Below are positions 14,178 to 23,205 of a stretch of DNA of 32,028 bases, in pieces (positions within the stretch are counted from its first letter, which is position 1; every line of letters starts with the position of its first letter). Under the pieces are notes generated by a model. It ran no database searches and was not told the origin of the DNA. It saw only the letters and a program-made list of their open reading frames with translations. This stretch comes from CAZLGC01 sp964559275 (GTDB lineage Bacteria; Patescibacteriota; CALEFQ01): contig CAZLGC010000008.1 of NCBI GenBank assembly GCA_964559275.1, positions 1 through 32,028 of the forward strand, in the 5' to 3' direction. A program made the translations under genes and the position numbers.

Positions 14178-15649
14178 TTATAAATTACAATGAGTCCTAG
14201 ATTTCCCAACTTATCCTCGAAAAGTTTTTTTTGCCCTGGTTCAGGTTCCGGCAGACTCGGATTTTCTACCGGCCGATAGACTATTGCCCGGAAGTGGGCA
14301 CTGGGGTTATCGTCAATCTCCTTTTCGGCGAGAAGGTAATCGAATGACTCTTGAAAATTATCCTCGGTTAGGAATACCAGGTCAACCTCGCTGTCAACAA
14401 AATGGTCAATTTTGTCTATCACCCTTTCCTGGTCAGCCAGCACCACCCCAAACGGACCGGTGGCGGTACCTGACTGCAGTGACATATAGTGCATCAGTAG
14501 GGTGTATATTCCACAATAACTCATAACAATAACCAGGGCAATAAGCGCCAAGCGGAGATATTTTTTCTGCCACCAGGGACCGGTAAAGGCTAGGCCGACT
14601 GCCAGGATTAACGGCGGCAGCATTATCAGAAGATAATGCGACCAAAGTTGGCCGAAGTAGGCTAGGTAAAAAACAACTGCTAAGGTAATTACTATTATCA
14701 GAAAATATGCCCCCTTATTAAGTTTGTTCTTAGTAAGCAATAGCCTCCAAATGAATGCGGCCGCAACCGCTCCGATGAAAATCAGAACCACCCAGCTTGG
14801 CAGTAAATCGCCGAAGAAGATCCCGTTTACAAAGGATGCTATCTCTTGGCCGACATACGTAAAACGGGCAGCGAGATCGACTGATTTTTCTTGTCCCAAG
14901 ACCGAGCAAACACCTCGGAGGTTGGCGAAATCATGAGTCAACTCATGCGCGATCCAGGGTAGCATCACAATAATGAAAGAGGCAGCCCCGGCTACCCAGG
15001 ACCAGATATTCTTGACGCGCGGGTGCCAAATTCCAAAAGAAATTGCCAGTGCCGGCAACAGTAGCAAGGCAGTCGCATGAAACTGTAAAGTGGCACCCAG
15101 GGCCAGCCCCAGCAGAACAACATATTTGCCGCCGGCCTGCCACCACTTAGAATCCTCCGGCTGGCGTCGCCTAATTTCATAGACGCAAAGAATTATCAGG
15201 GTAACGAAAAAGGGAAGTAAGTTCGGATTCCAGGACCAACGAGTATGGAGCGTAGCCAAATAAGACGTGGCAAACAGAAGGGCTGCTATTAAACCTAATT
15301 CCGGCGACTGAATCTTTCGGCCGGTGAAATACAAAAGCCAAATGGTCGCCACCCCCAAGGCAATCACCATCAAGGCCGGTGCCAGTGGGTGGGACGAGAA
15401 AAAGGCCGGTATCGAGACAATGTAATAAAAAGCCGGCCCTAGAAAAAAGCCGCCGGTACTGGCCGACGGTCCCAGGCTGGGCAGTTCCTGGCCGCTGACA
15501 ATTTGTTGGATAATCACCAGATCTCGGCCCTCATCGCCAGCAAAGTGGAGCAAGTCGGGCAATCCGAATATCCTGAGTACCGCCCCCAGTATAATCACGG
15601 CAATTAGAATATTGGTGATCGTGTCAGATTTTATTACCTTAGTTTTCAT
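14174..15649 (-). CDS. GT39/ArnT-like membrane glycosyltransferase
   Basis: 491 residues from the ATG at 15649. A longer frame from 15682 overlaps the upstream gene by more than 40 nt and is less likely. There are about eleven membrane helices. In the first outer loop FAGDEGRDL carries the acidic pair expected of dolichyl-phosphate-mannose-type (GT39, GT-C) enzymes, and HTRWSWNPNLLPFF follows in a later loop. The C-terminus is a soluble domain of about 80 residues. These enzymes use a polyprenyl-phosphate sugar to modify proteins or lipids on the outer membrane face. It overlaps its neighbours on both sides, so it is translated as part of the operon. The sugar and acceptor are unknown. Confidence 0.78.
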   Translation of the reverse strand: MKTKVIKSDTITNILIAVIILGAVLRIFGLPDLLHFAGDEGRDLVIIQQIVSGQELPSLGPSASTGGFFLGPAFYYIVSIPAFFSSHPLAPALMVIALGVATIWLLYFTGRKIQSPELGLIAALLFATSYLATLHTRWSWNPNLLPFFVTLIILCVYEIRRRQPEDSKWWQAGGKYVVLLGLALGATLQFHATALLLLPALAISFGIWHPRVKNIWSWVAGAASFIIVMLPWIAHELTHDFANLRGVCSVLGQEKSVDLAARFTYVGQEIASFVNGIFFGDLLPSWVVLIFIGAVAAAFIWRLLLTKNKLNKGAYFLIIVITLAVVFYLAYFGQLWSHYLLIMLPPLILAVGLAFTGPWWQKKYLRLALIALVIVMSYCGIYTLLMHYMSLQSGTATGPFGVVLADQERVIDKIDHFVDSEVDLVFLTEDNFQESFDYLLAEKEIDDNPSAHFRAIVYRPVENPSLPEPEPGQKKLFEDKLGNLGLIVIYK

Positions 15650-17135
15650 CAGGTTTTTGACTGCGCAGGTGAATAAGCACACAGACAGCTGTCATCAGAC
15701 CGATAACAAACCAAATATGAAGTATATACAGGGTGGAAAACGTCTGATACTGCACCAGGATACCAACCAACGCCGCTACCAAGCCACCCAGAACTGCTCG
15801 TAGAAACCGCCTGTCTGGTTCGCTCGTAATGTTTTTTAGCTTCCGCCAGGACAATACACTTTGCCAAAAGAGAATGATTAGCATACCCATAATAGCAGCA
15901 AAGCCTAATATTCCCGTCTCAGCCAGGAGCTCCAGGGGTTCATTGTTAACGATCAACCAACCGCCTTCCGGCATTCGGTGCGGATAAGTTGCCACCTCCG
16001 GACCAAAGTTGCCAATCCCGACGCCAAACAAGGGATGGGCGGCAAAAAGTTTTTTGGCCTCATCATATGTTTGATAGCGCTCTTCCACGCCAGCTCCCCC
16101 TTGGTATTCGGTTGCTTGCTCTATAAATGCATCCACAGAAAACCTACCGGAGAAATTGAGGAAACCTATTGCTGCAACTGCGATTGCCAAAGCGGCAATG
16201 ACAATGATGTAAATATTGCGATGGGTAAAAATCTGTCGCCAGCCGATAATCAGCAGCATCACAGCTGTGGCAATCAGGCCCAAGTAGCCACCGCGGGACA
16301 GGGTCAAGACTAAGGCTATGATACCAGTTAGTACAACTGCCAGCAGGAACCAGCGGCTGTTGAAAATGCGAGCCAATTTCCCGGCCTTGTCTTTGACAGC
16401 CAGCTTAGTCTTACCAAGCCAGAGTAGAAAGGCAATGGCAATTGGTATCAAGAGATAGTTGGCAAAATACAGCGGCTCTAGAGCAGTGGAGTGAACACGC
16501 GGGAAGCCGAAAACAGAACCGGTATAGTGCTCTCTCAGGCCAGTTAGAGACTCGGGCAAACCCACTACGTCACCGGCGAACTGGTAGAGCCCGAATAGTG
16601 AAACAATAAGGGCAGAGAGAAGAAGAGCCCAAATAATCCAACGGGCTTGCCTGACGGTGCGAACCACCTGCGGGATAGTGAGCGCAAAAATTATAACGAA
16701 CGCACTGAATACATAAACCGTCAACGCCCGCTCAAAATTAACCGCATTTACTATCGATATAGCTGCAAAGGCCAGATAAGCTAGTAGCGGCCACATAATT
16801 GCCGGGCGCGCGTAAGAACGCCTCTTTATCAGCAGATAATAGAGAATCCAGCTGGCAATTGTTACTACAGCAAAGACCTGGCTTAGGCGCAGGGTTGTCT
16901 CTCCTACAATCTCAATACCGCCAATGCGCTCAAAGGGTAAGAAGAAGGCCACCAGGGCCACCCCCAGCCAGGGCTTATCGAGGACCAAAACTATAGCTGT
17001 CAGAAAAACCAGGATGCCAATGACTATCGGAATTGCCAGCCAGGAAAAATAAGCTGCCAGGCCGGCACCGACCAGGGTAGCTATAACTGCCAGTACAACC
17101 CACCAGAATGAAAATTTTTGGCTGCTATTTTTCAT
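15639..17135 (-). CDS. Wzy/WaaL-like O-antigen ligase or polymerase (second copy)
   Basis: 498 residues from the ATG at 17135, which overlaps the previous gene by 11 nt. A TTG at 17147 is also in frame. About twelve membrane helices are present. Family features are TLSRGGYLGL, then HPLFGVGIGNFGPEV and NNEPLELLAETGILGF in the large periplasmic-type loop. It is related in layout, not in close sequence, to the protein at 12870, so this is not a recent duplication. Confidence 0.87.
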   Translation of the reverse strand: MKNSSQKFSFWWVVLAVIATLVGAGLAAYFSWLAIPIVIGILVFLTAIVLVLDKPWLGVALVAFFLPFERIGGIEIVGETTLRLSQVFAVVTIASWILYYLLIKRRSYARPAIMWPLLAYLAFAAISIVNAVNFERALTVYVFSAFVIIFALTIPQVVRTVRQARWIIWALLLSALIVSLFGLYQFAGDVVGLPESLTGLREHYTGSVFGFPRVHSTALEPLYFANYLLIPIAIAFLLWLGKTKLAVKDKAGKLARIFNSRWFLLAVVLTGIIALVLTLSRGGYLGLIATAVMLLIIGWRQIFTHRNIYIIVIAALAIAVAAIGFLNFSGRFSVDAFIEQATEYQGGAGVEERYQTYDEAKKLFAAHPLFGVGIGNFGPEVATYPHRMPEGGWLIVNNEPLELLAETGILGFAAIMGMLIILFWQSVLSWRKLKNITSEPDRRFLRAVLGGLVAALVGILVQYQTFSTLYILHIWFVIGLMTAVCVLIHLRSQKPDEN

Positions 17136-18225
17136 AAACCTCTTCAATGTTGTCTAAAATAGTCTGGGCTGTTTTTTGCCAGGAGAACTTGCGAGCCTGT
17201 GTGATTCCGGCAGCGATCAAATCATCTTGGTTTTCCAGCGCCACCTGGATACCTTTGGTTATAGCTTCTGTTTTTTTCGGATCAACCAGGATAGCCGCCT
17301 CGCCGGCCACTTCCGGCAGAGATGATGTCTTGCTGGTTACAACCGGGCAACCGGATTGCATCGCCTCCAGAACCGGCAGCCCAAAACCCTCGTAAAGTGA
17401 CGGGAAAACAAAAACCTGAGCTAGGCTATAAAGACTCACCAAATCCTCGCGCGACAAATAACCTAAAAAGATGATTCGACCTTGCAAACCAAGACGCTCC
17501 ACCTCTTCGTATATATCCGACCATTGCCAGCCCCGGTTACCGGCAATAACCAGGTGCAAGTTCTTATCAGTTAGTTTGCCAAAAGCCTGGATAATACGGA
17601 CAATGTTCTTGCGCGGCTCCAGGGTACCGACAAATAGGATAAACTTTTCCGGCAATTTATGTGCTCGCCTCACCTGTTGTAAGCGGGCTTGGTCGTTGAT
17701 CGGTCGATAGGCAGGACCAGCAGCCAGCGGAGCCACCCTGACTTTGCCGGACAAAAACTGAAAGTGCTCTTCTAAATCGCGCTTAGTGTTTTCCGAAATA
17801 GCTATAACGCGCAACGCCTTCTTTAAAGACGGTTTCAAGGTCATCCGCTCAATTAGGACTGCCTTGCGATTGTGCCCCGCCGGGAACAGGCGACTAACTA
17901 GATCATGGATAATAACAACACACTTGTTTTTGACGCGCGCCGGGACAATATAGCTGGCGGGGGAGAGATAAATATCAATGGTATCTTCCCGGTTCAGTCT
18001 CTTGGCGACTTCCAGGTGCCAGCGGATGCCGCTAAGTTTAATCTTGGCTACGGAAAAATTATTGGGTAGGGTAGATTCAAATTCCGGTTCTTTTTCGGTG
18101 AAAAGAACGAACTGGTGTTGCTGTGCTGTTGGCAATTTACTCAACGCTTCCACCAAATAGTAAATCATCCAGCCCTTGCCGGCCCGTTTGCCTGTAGTCG
18201 CTCTGATGTCAATACCAATTGTCAT
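17125..18225 (-). CDS. GT4-family glycosyltransferase
   Basis: 366 residues with the GT-B fold layout. The N-terminal half begins MTIGIDIRATTGKRAGKG. The C-terminal half has VGTLEPRKNIVRIIQAF, LVIAGNRGW and the E-x7-E signature (E279-E287 in YEGFGLPVLEAM) that binds the nucleotide-sugar donor. A family-4 retaining transferase building the lipid-linked repeat in the cytoplasm is expected. The donor and linkage are unknown. It sits 3 nt after the next gene upstream. Confidence 0.92.
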   Translation of the reverse strand: MTIGIDIRATTGKRAGKGWMIYYLVEALSKLPTAQQHQFVLFTEKEPEFESTLPNNFSVAKIKLSGIRWHLEVAKRLNREDTIDIYLSPASYIVPARVKNKCVVIIHDLVSRLFPAGHNRKAVLIERMTLKPSLKKALRVIAISENTKRDLEEHFQFLSGKVRVAPLAAGPAYRPINDQARLQQVRRAHKLPEKFILFVGTLEPRKNIVRIIQAFGKLTDKNLHLVIAGNRGWQWSDIYEEVERLGLQGRIIFLGYLSREDLVSLYSLAQVFVFPSLYEGFGLPVLEAMQSGCPVVTSKTSSLPEVAGEAAILVDPKKTEAITKGIQVALENQDDLIAAGITQARKFSWQKTAQTILDNIEEVYEK

Positions 18226-18228
18226 GAA

Positions 18229-19362
18229 TTATGATTCCAAAAACTTTTCAATCTCTGCCAGCATGCGGCCTTTGCTGAAATTTTTCTCAACCCTTTCTCG
18301 AGCTGCTTGCCCTAGTTTCTTTCTAAGGTTGCCATCGCGCAAAAGCTTGGCAATCGCCCGGGCCAGGGCTTCATCATCATCACGGGGAACGAGCAGCCCA
18401 GTTTCGCCATCAACAATAACTTCTTTGGTGCCGCCGATATTGCTGGCGACACAGGGGATACCAAGATAACCAGCTTCGGCCAGCGCTAGACCGAAAGATT
18501 CGCTCCGCGAGGGAAGGGCAAAGACTTCCAGCCCCGATAAAAATCGTGCTAGCTTTTTCGGACCATCAAGGTATCCGATAAATTTTACCTGGTCAGTTAC
18601 GCTGAGTTGCTGAGAAAGTTTTTCTAAGTTTGACCGTTCCGGGCCGTCTCCGGCAATATCAAGCTTGAGTTTTGGAAATTCTTTCCGAAGCCTGGCAAAA
18701 GCTTTTAGTAAAATATCCAGACCCTTTTCCGGAGACAGGCGACTGACAACCCCGATTCGGCCGGGAAGAGGACCTTTTTTTACCCGCACGCGGTATTTAT
18801 CCAGACTGGCCGTATCAACGCCGTTAGTGATAACCGTTATCCTTGCCGGCTTCACCCCCAGGTCTACAGCCGTGCTCTTCACCGCTTCCGAAACAGCCAG
18901 TACACGGGCAGTTTCGGTTCCCTTTAAATACCAATTCTTAAACGGATTCAGCCTTATATAACGCTCCAGGAGGCGATGTTCTACAAATAAAGTTTTCATA
19001 CCCAGCTCTTGTGCTATCGGAGCTAGTAGAAATTTTTCGTTCCAGGAAAGGATGTAAAGAATATCAATTTGCTTTTCTTTCTTCATTTGTCTCAGGAATT
19101 TCTGGTATCTTTTCTTGATGCGCGGCCAACTGACAGCAAACTTCATAATTGCACCTTCGGAAACAGCTTCCGTCCCGGCCCAGTCAATCCACTGGGTTGG
19201 GAAACCTGCCGTTTTTGCCATTTTCATCAAATACTGACAGCTTCCGGCAAAATGAATCCGATGGCCCTGGTTGCGCAGATATTCCGCTACCTCCAGGGTG
19301 TGCTTTTCACCACCGCCGCCGGGTTGCGATTCGTATGGATTTTTGAGAATCAATATATTCAT
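18229..19362 (-). CDS. GT4-family glycosyltransferase
   Basis: 377 residues with a GT-B fold. The N-terminal glycine-rich loop is YESQPGGGGEKH, then VVSRLSPEKGLDILLKAF, LDIAGDGPER and the E-x7-E motif (E288-E296 in SESFGLALAEAG). It is clearly different in sequence from the neighbouring GT4 at 17125, so the two probably add different sugars. Its ATG overlaps the flippase stop (ATGA, 19359-19362). Confidence 0.92.
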   Translation of the reverse strand: MNILILKNPYESQPGGGGEKHTLEVAEYLRNQGHRIHFAGSCQYLMKMAKTAGFPTQWIDWAGTEAVSEGAIMKFAVSWPRIKKRYQKFLRQMKKEKQIDILYILSWNEKFLLAPIAQELGMKTLFVEHRLLERYIRLNPFKNWYLKGTETARVLAVSEAVKSTAVDLGVKPARITVITNGVDTASLDKYRVRVKKGPLPGRIGVVSRLSPEKGLDILLKAFARLRKEFPKLKLDIAGDGPERSNLEKLSQQLSVTDQVKFIGYLDGPKKLARFLSGLEVFALPSRSESFGLALAEAGYLGIPCVASNIGGTKEVIVDGETGLLVPRDDDEALARAIAKLLRDGNLRKKLGQAARERVEKNFSKGRMLAEIEKFLES

Positions 19363-20804
19363 GCTCGCCGTTTAAGAATTTCCCGGATGTCATTTTTATG
19401 AAGCCCGCCGGTGCCATACAGAAGCGCCGCGTAGATAATTAGACCGCCGGCCATTGACAGCAGCAGCCACCACCACGGGATCTGCCATTCCAGCCAGCTA
19501 CCGACTAAGAACAGAAAGCCAGCCATACCCGCACCCGCAATCAGGAACTTGCCGACGTTGCGCAGGGAGGGCAAGGCACCCGACGTTTTCCAAACCATCC
19601 AGATACTGAGCGCGGCAATAAGAACTTCGGTGGCGACGGTCGCCCAGGCTGCGCCGATATAAGTAAACTTCGGGATTAGTAGCCAATCGAGGATTACGGC
19701 CAACGCCGCTGTCGCTAGATACGCCCACACCATCTGCCGTTGCTTGTTGACCGCGACGACACCGTTGGCAAACATGTTGCCGATAAATATTGAGGCTGTA
19801 GCGATAACTAAGATCTGTAGAATCGGGGCGGCTGCGGCAAATTCTTCACCGCCGATAAAAACAACGATTGGTTTTGCTAAGACTATGCCGATAACCAGCA
19901 CCGGCAAAGCTGCCATCGCCATAAAATCAAATCCTTTTCTGATCACCCGCTTGAATTTGTCCCAGTCTTTGAAAGCAGAAGAGCTCAACAAAGGCATGAT
20001 CAAGCCGGCAAACATGGCGGGAAAGGCGATCAGTACTTCCAGAATTTTATACGCCTCGCCATACAAACCGACATCCCGCTCCGGCTTCATTACCGAGAGA
20101 AAAATCGTGTCAACTTTGAAATAGATAACATTTAGCACAACGGATATCGCGATCGGCCAAGTTACCTTTAAGATCTCTTTCCAAAAGGCAATGTCAAAGC
20201 GAAGTTTGATGGCAACGTGACGTCGGGCGGAAATAAATACTACCAGGAAGTTAACGAGGCTGCCGACTACGACACAGCCGACGATAGCTAGAAGACCCCA
20301 ACCCTGCCACAGTGCCATTAGTAACGCTCCGATCAAGGCGAAGCGGCCGACAATTTCGCCGACGGCTACAATCCTGGTGTCGAACCGCCGCTGAAAAACC
20401 CCAATCAGAACCTGATTCAGGGAAATAAAGAAGAAAGATAAAGTGAAAATTAATATCGCCAGCCAAACAGTGTGATCGTACGGAAAGGCCAAGGCGACTA
20501 TCGGCGCGAGTGCCAGCAGCGTCACCGCACTCACGATGCGCAGGGTGAAAACGTTACTGACGATATAATCGGAGTCCGCCTTCTCTTTGGAAATCTCACG
20601 CACCACGTAAATATAAAGGCCCATGTCGGCAATAATAGAAAAAATCCCGACGAAAGTTATCGCCGTGGCGTATTGGCCGTAGCCATCAACCCCTAGGTGA
20701 CGGGTGATCAGAGCAATCGAGAGCAAACCGAGTGCCGTCGAGATGATTTTACCGCCAAATTGGTAGAAGGTCGAATATGCGATTTTGCGCTTAACTGAGC
20801 TCAT
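19359..20804 (-). CDS. Wzx-like polysaccharide flippase
   Basis: 481 residues, about fourteen membrane helices, as in the polysaccharide-biosynthesis/MATE-like exporters. The N-terminus YSTFYQFGGKIISTALGLLS and the following LGVDGYGQYATAITF are typical of Wzx. It is expected to move lipid-linked repeat units across the membrane for the two Wzy-like proteins downstream. It is the first gene of the six-gene operon and is served by the promoter at 20816-20844. No Shine-Dalgarno sequence precedes it. Confidence 0.9.
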   Translation of the reverse strand: MSSVKRKIAYSTFYQFGGKIISTALGLLSIALITRHLGVDGYGQYATAITFVGIFSIIADMGLYIYVVREISKEKADSDYIVSNVFTLRIVSAVTLLALAPIVALAFPYDHTVWLAILIFTLSFFFISLNQVLIGVFQRRFDTRIVAVGEIVGRFALIGALLMALWQGWGLLAIVGCVVVGSLVNFLVVFISARRHVAIKLRFDIAFWKEILKVTWPIAISVVLNVIYFKVDTIFLSVMKPERDVGLYGEAYKILEVLIAFPAMFAGLIMPLLSSSAFKDWDKFKRVIRKGFDFMAMAALPVLVIGIVLAKPIVVFIGGEEFAAAAPILQILVIATASIFIGNMFANGVVAVNKQRQMVWAYLATAALAVILDWLLIPKFTYIGAAWATVATEVLIAALSIWMVWKTSGALPSLRNVGKFLIAGAGMAGFLFLVGSWLEWQIPWWWLLLSMAGGLIIYAALLYGTGGLHKNDIREILKRRA

Positions 20805-20815
20805 AACTTGATTTG

Positions 20816-20844
20816 ATTGTAACGAAAAATGGTTGTTTAGTCAA
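20816..20844 (-). promoter_or_regulatory. Promoter of the polysaccharide operon
   Basis: On the minus strand, TTGACT (20839-20844), a 17-nt spacer, and TACAAT (20816-20821). It is divergent from the promoter at 20867-20895, with only 22 nt between them. Confidence 0.75.
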
Positions 20845-20866
20845 TGCTCTTAAGCTTACCGATACC

Positions 20867-20895
20867 TTGACAAAAGCGTTTATATTTACTATACT
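20867..20895 (+). promoter_or_regulatory. Promoter of the 20948-21475 gene
   Basis: TTGACA (20867-20872), a 17-nt spacer, and TATACT (20890-20895). It belongs to the TTGACAAAA promoter group of the GC-rich genes. Confidence 0.75.
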
Positions 20896-20947
20896 CAGCT
20901 GTCCTAAAAACTTTTAGTTTATGTAGACAACAACAAGGAGGATGATA

Positions 20948-21475
20948 GTGAAAGCAACGGTATTCGTATTCACAACAACTGCCGGCGACTATGGGCTCCA
21001 CGGACAAACCGGTTGGGATGATCTCCCTTACTGGGAGTATTATCCAGCCTGGATTGTTGCCATAGAGGTCGAGGGAAAAATGGACTGGGGACCGTACAAA
21101 TATCGCCGGAATGCCAAACGGACCCACAGCGGCACAACTAGCCTTGCCTTGCGCTCAGCCTACTGCCATGTCGCTTGGGAGAAAACCGAGGCGGACAAGG
21201 AGATTCAGCAGCGTGCGGCCGAAGACCAAGCCCTGGAGCTGGCAGAGGCTCTGGACGAGAATGGGTTTGACGTTTCGATCGTGCTAGCGGAAGACCATTG
21301 CCGCACAGACCTGGATCGAAAGTATGCCCGGTGGATTGCAGCCCCCCCTCCCGAACGGTTCCAGAAGCAGGTGTTGGAAATCTTCAAATACGGCTTTTTC
21401 AGAAAGTTGTTGAAGGAGAAAACCAGCATCCTCAGACCACTGGAGAGCGATGAAGCGACCAGCGCCCATTGCTGA
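20948..21475 (+). CDS. GC-rich orphan soluble protein
   Basis: 175 residues from the GTG at 20948. The AAGGAGG site at 20935-20941 touches the ATG at 20942, so the GTG 6 nt further on is the sensible start. The product is MKATVFVFTTTAGDYGLHGQ followed by WDDLPYWEYYPAWIVAIEVEG, then a charged helical region with AEDQALELAEALDENGFDVSIV. There is no signal or membrane helix. By hand count 37 of 60 bases in 21121-21180 are G or C. It sits alone between the polysaccharide operon and the sortase locus with its own promoter and terminator. No family was recognised. Confidence 0.75.
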   Translation: MKATVFVFTTTAGDYGLHGQTGWDDLPYWEYYPAWIVAIEVEGKMDWGPYKYRRNAKRTHSGTTSLALRSAYCHVAWEKTEADKEIQQRAAEDQALELAEALDENGFDVSIVLAEDHCRTDLDRKYARWIAAPPPERFQKQVLEIFKYGFFRKLLKEKTSILRPLESDEATSAHC

Positions 21476-21500
21476 CTGACGCGGACGTGCTTACTACTAC

Positions 21501-21524
21501 AGGGCCACCCCACGGTGTGGCCCT
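21501..21524 (+). terminator. Terminator of the 20948-21475 gene
   Basis: AGGGCCAC/GTGGCCCT stem with an 8-nt loop, followed by GTTCTT. The T stretch is short. Confidence 0.65.
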
Positions 21525-21548
21525 GTTCTTATCTCGGGATAACTATAA

Positions 21549-21577
21549 TTGACTTGGAACTTTTTTTCTGCTATAAT
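21549..21577 (+). promoter_or_regulatory. Promoter of the sortase locus
   Basis: TTGACT (21549-21554), a 17-nt spacer, and a perfect TATAAT (21572-21577). Confidence 0.8.
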
Positions 21578-21593
21578 TAAAAGAGAAAATAAG

Positions 21594-21629
21594 AGCGGGT
21601 GAACTGACTAGTTCGCCCGCTTTATTTAT
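21594..21629 (+). terminator. Terminator-like hairpin in the leader of the sortase locus
   Basis: AGCGGGTGAACT (21594-21605) pairs with AGTTCGCCCGCT (21610-21621) and is followed by TTATTTAT. It begins only about 10 nt after the expected transcription start, so it could stop transcripts early or protect the 5' end. Confidence 0.6.
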
Positions 21630-21678
21630 CAAAAACAACAAAAATACATTGATTATTGCTTTAATTTGTGCTTAAATA

Positions 21679-21722
21679 AAACGTTTCGCCGGTAAGCCAA
21701 TTCTTTGGCTTAGGCAGCGTTT
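21679..21722 (+). other. Stacked hairpin in the leader just before the surface-protein gene
   Basis: Three nested pairings, AAACG/CGTTT, GCC/GGC and AAGCCAA/TTGGCTT, with a TTCT loop, end 13 nt before the ATG at 21736. There is no T-run. It is a possible translational or stability element. Confidence 0.45.
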
Positions 21723-21735
21723 AGAAATCAATTTC

Positions 21736-23193
21736 ATGGCTAATTTCAACAATCCTCCCCGCAATTTTTCCGGACAACCGGGCGGGAAAAAACCAAATTT
21801 TGGGCAACCACCCAAACAGCAACAGCTGGGCCCTAAACCTAAGGCGCCGGCCGCTCCGGCTCGCTTCAGTAACCAGCAAGCCCCGAAAAATAAAGGTAAC
21901 ATGTCCCGCCAGTTCGATCGCGACGACAAACCTTTCGGGCCGCCTCCACAAAAACAGGCTCAGCCTATTTTTAAGAAACAGGCTCCGCCCCCGAAATCTG
22001 CTTTACAGAAGTCTCCGGCAACTCCACCCCAACCGGGAAAACGCATGGTCAGTGCCGGTGGCGGCTCCGCTGATCAGTTTCAGCGACGTTCCCAAGCCAG
22101 TGGACATAAACCTTTCTCTAAACAAGCAACTCCGCCGCCCCCGGGAGCAAAGAAAGTCGCTAAGCCGGGAGCCCCGGTACCGCCGGTAGTTCCGCCTCCG
22201 CCGGGCAAAGGCACTAAAACTATTGTGCCACCACAGAGCTTTAAGGCCCGCTTTATACCCAAAGGCGCCCTAATTGCCATAATTGTAATTGTGGCGATTG
22301 TTGCGGTTGGCGCGGTGGGCTACTTCTTCTTCCGCCAGCAGGTGATGAGTGTTTATGAGGAAGTGGCGATTGCCCTGGGAATTGAACAGGCAAAAGAAAT
22401 TGAAATAGCCGAGGAAATGACGGAGCCGACACCGACTCCGGTTGCGGTCGCCACCCTGGAGGATGTTGTTTTCACCGAAAGCTCAGATCCGGCCTCGGGT
22501 ACCGAAACTTATCCGGGAGAGACTATCACCTATACCCTGACATTGCATAACAAAGCCGAAAGTGATATTGAAGGGCTCGATGTAATGAATCCTTTGCCTG
22601 AAGGAACTTCTGACCTGGTTGTAATCAGTACTCCTACCGGAGCCACTGTGAGCGATAACACCGAGGCTGTTGAGATCAGCAATATCAACCTTGATGCCGG
22701 TGAAAGCCAGTCAGTCAGATTTCAGGTAAAAATATCTGAGGATCTGGAAATCGGCAGCAAGATAACTAATACCGCCACCCTGACCAAAAACGGTTCCCGC
22801 AAGATTAGTAATAACAATTCTCCCTCCGAATTGACTTTGACCTCCCGAGAACTGGCTGTTGAAACAGATAGTGAAACGACTGAAGTTACAGAAGAAACAA
22901 CCGAGGAAACTACTCCGGAAACAACCCCAACCACGACAACTACACCGACACCGACACCAACACCAACACCAACTCCTACTCCCACACCCACCCCGACTGT
23001 GACGCCAACCCCGACGGTAACACCGACACCGACTCCAGCGCCGGAGGAAAGTGGCGATGAAGCTTCACCAGAAGATATGACCGAGGTTGAGACCGGAGGA
23101 GAAACTCTCTATCTGATGTTGCTACTGGTCGGTTTGACCGGTGTCGCTGGCATTAGCTTAGTCTGGTTAAGAAAGCAAATAATTAAGTCTTAA
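21736..23193 (+). CDS. Surface protein with DUF11-like domain and a sorting-signal-like C-terminus
   Basis: 485 residues. Residues 1-170 are disordered, basic and rich in Pro, Gln and Lys. A membrane helix follows at about 177-199. An exposed domain at about 243-370 (YPGETITYTLTLHNKAESDI, then NTATLTKNG) resembles the DUF11/conserved-repeat-domain fold of surface proteins. Residues 390-435 are a Thr/Pro stalk. The tail has EVETGG (450-455), a hydrophobic helix (457-478) and a basic end, RKQIIKS. This is the layout of an LPXTG cell-wall sorting signal with a changed pentapeptide. The sortase gene starts 12 nt downstream. The cytoplasmic N-terminal region is unusual for a sortase substrate. Anchoring is an inference. 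Confidence 0.75.
   Translation: MANFNNPPRNFSGQPGGKKPNFGQPPKQQQLGPKPKAPAAPARFSNQQAPKNKGNMSRQFDRDDKPFGPPPQKQAQPIFKKQAPPPKSALQKSPATPPQPGKRMVSAGGGSADQFQRRSQASGHKPFSKQATPPPPGAKKVAKPGAPVPPVVPPPPGKGTKTIVPPQSFKARFIPKGALIAIIVIVAIVAVGAVGYFFFRQQVMSVYEEVAIALGIEQAKEIEIAEEMTEPTPTPVAVATLEDVVFTESSDPASGTETYPGETITYTLTLHNKAESDIEGLDVMNPLPEGTSDLVVISTPTGATVSDNTEAVEISNINLDAGESQSVRFQVKISEDLEIGSKITNTATLTKNGSRKISNNNSPSELTLTSRELAVETDSETTEVTEETTEETTPETTPTTTTTPTPTPTPTPTPTPTPTPTVTPTPTVTPTPTPAPEESGDEASPEDMTEVETGGETLYLMLLLVGLTGVAGISLVWLRKQIIKS
22942..23037 (+). repeat. Thr-Pro low-complexity repeat
   Basis: About 32 codons alternate ACN and CCN (residues 403-434 of the surface protein), with a few Val and Ala interruptions. 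It codes for a stiff stalk between the folded domain and the membrane tail. The Val/Gly-rich frame on the other strand is a shadow. Confidence 0.9.
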
Positions 23194-23205
23194 GTCATTC
23201 CCGTA

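Noticed and set aside
22722..22991. Val/Gly repeat protein on the minus strand
   Set aside because: It is the complement of the Thr-Pro repeat of the surface protein.
22942..23037. CRISPR-like array
   Set aside because: The periodicity is six bases inside a coding frame (Thr-Pro), with no spacers. No true CRISPR array was seen in the window.
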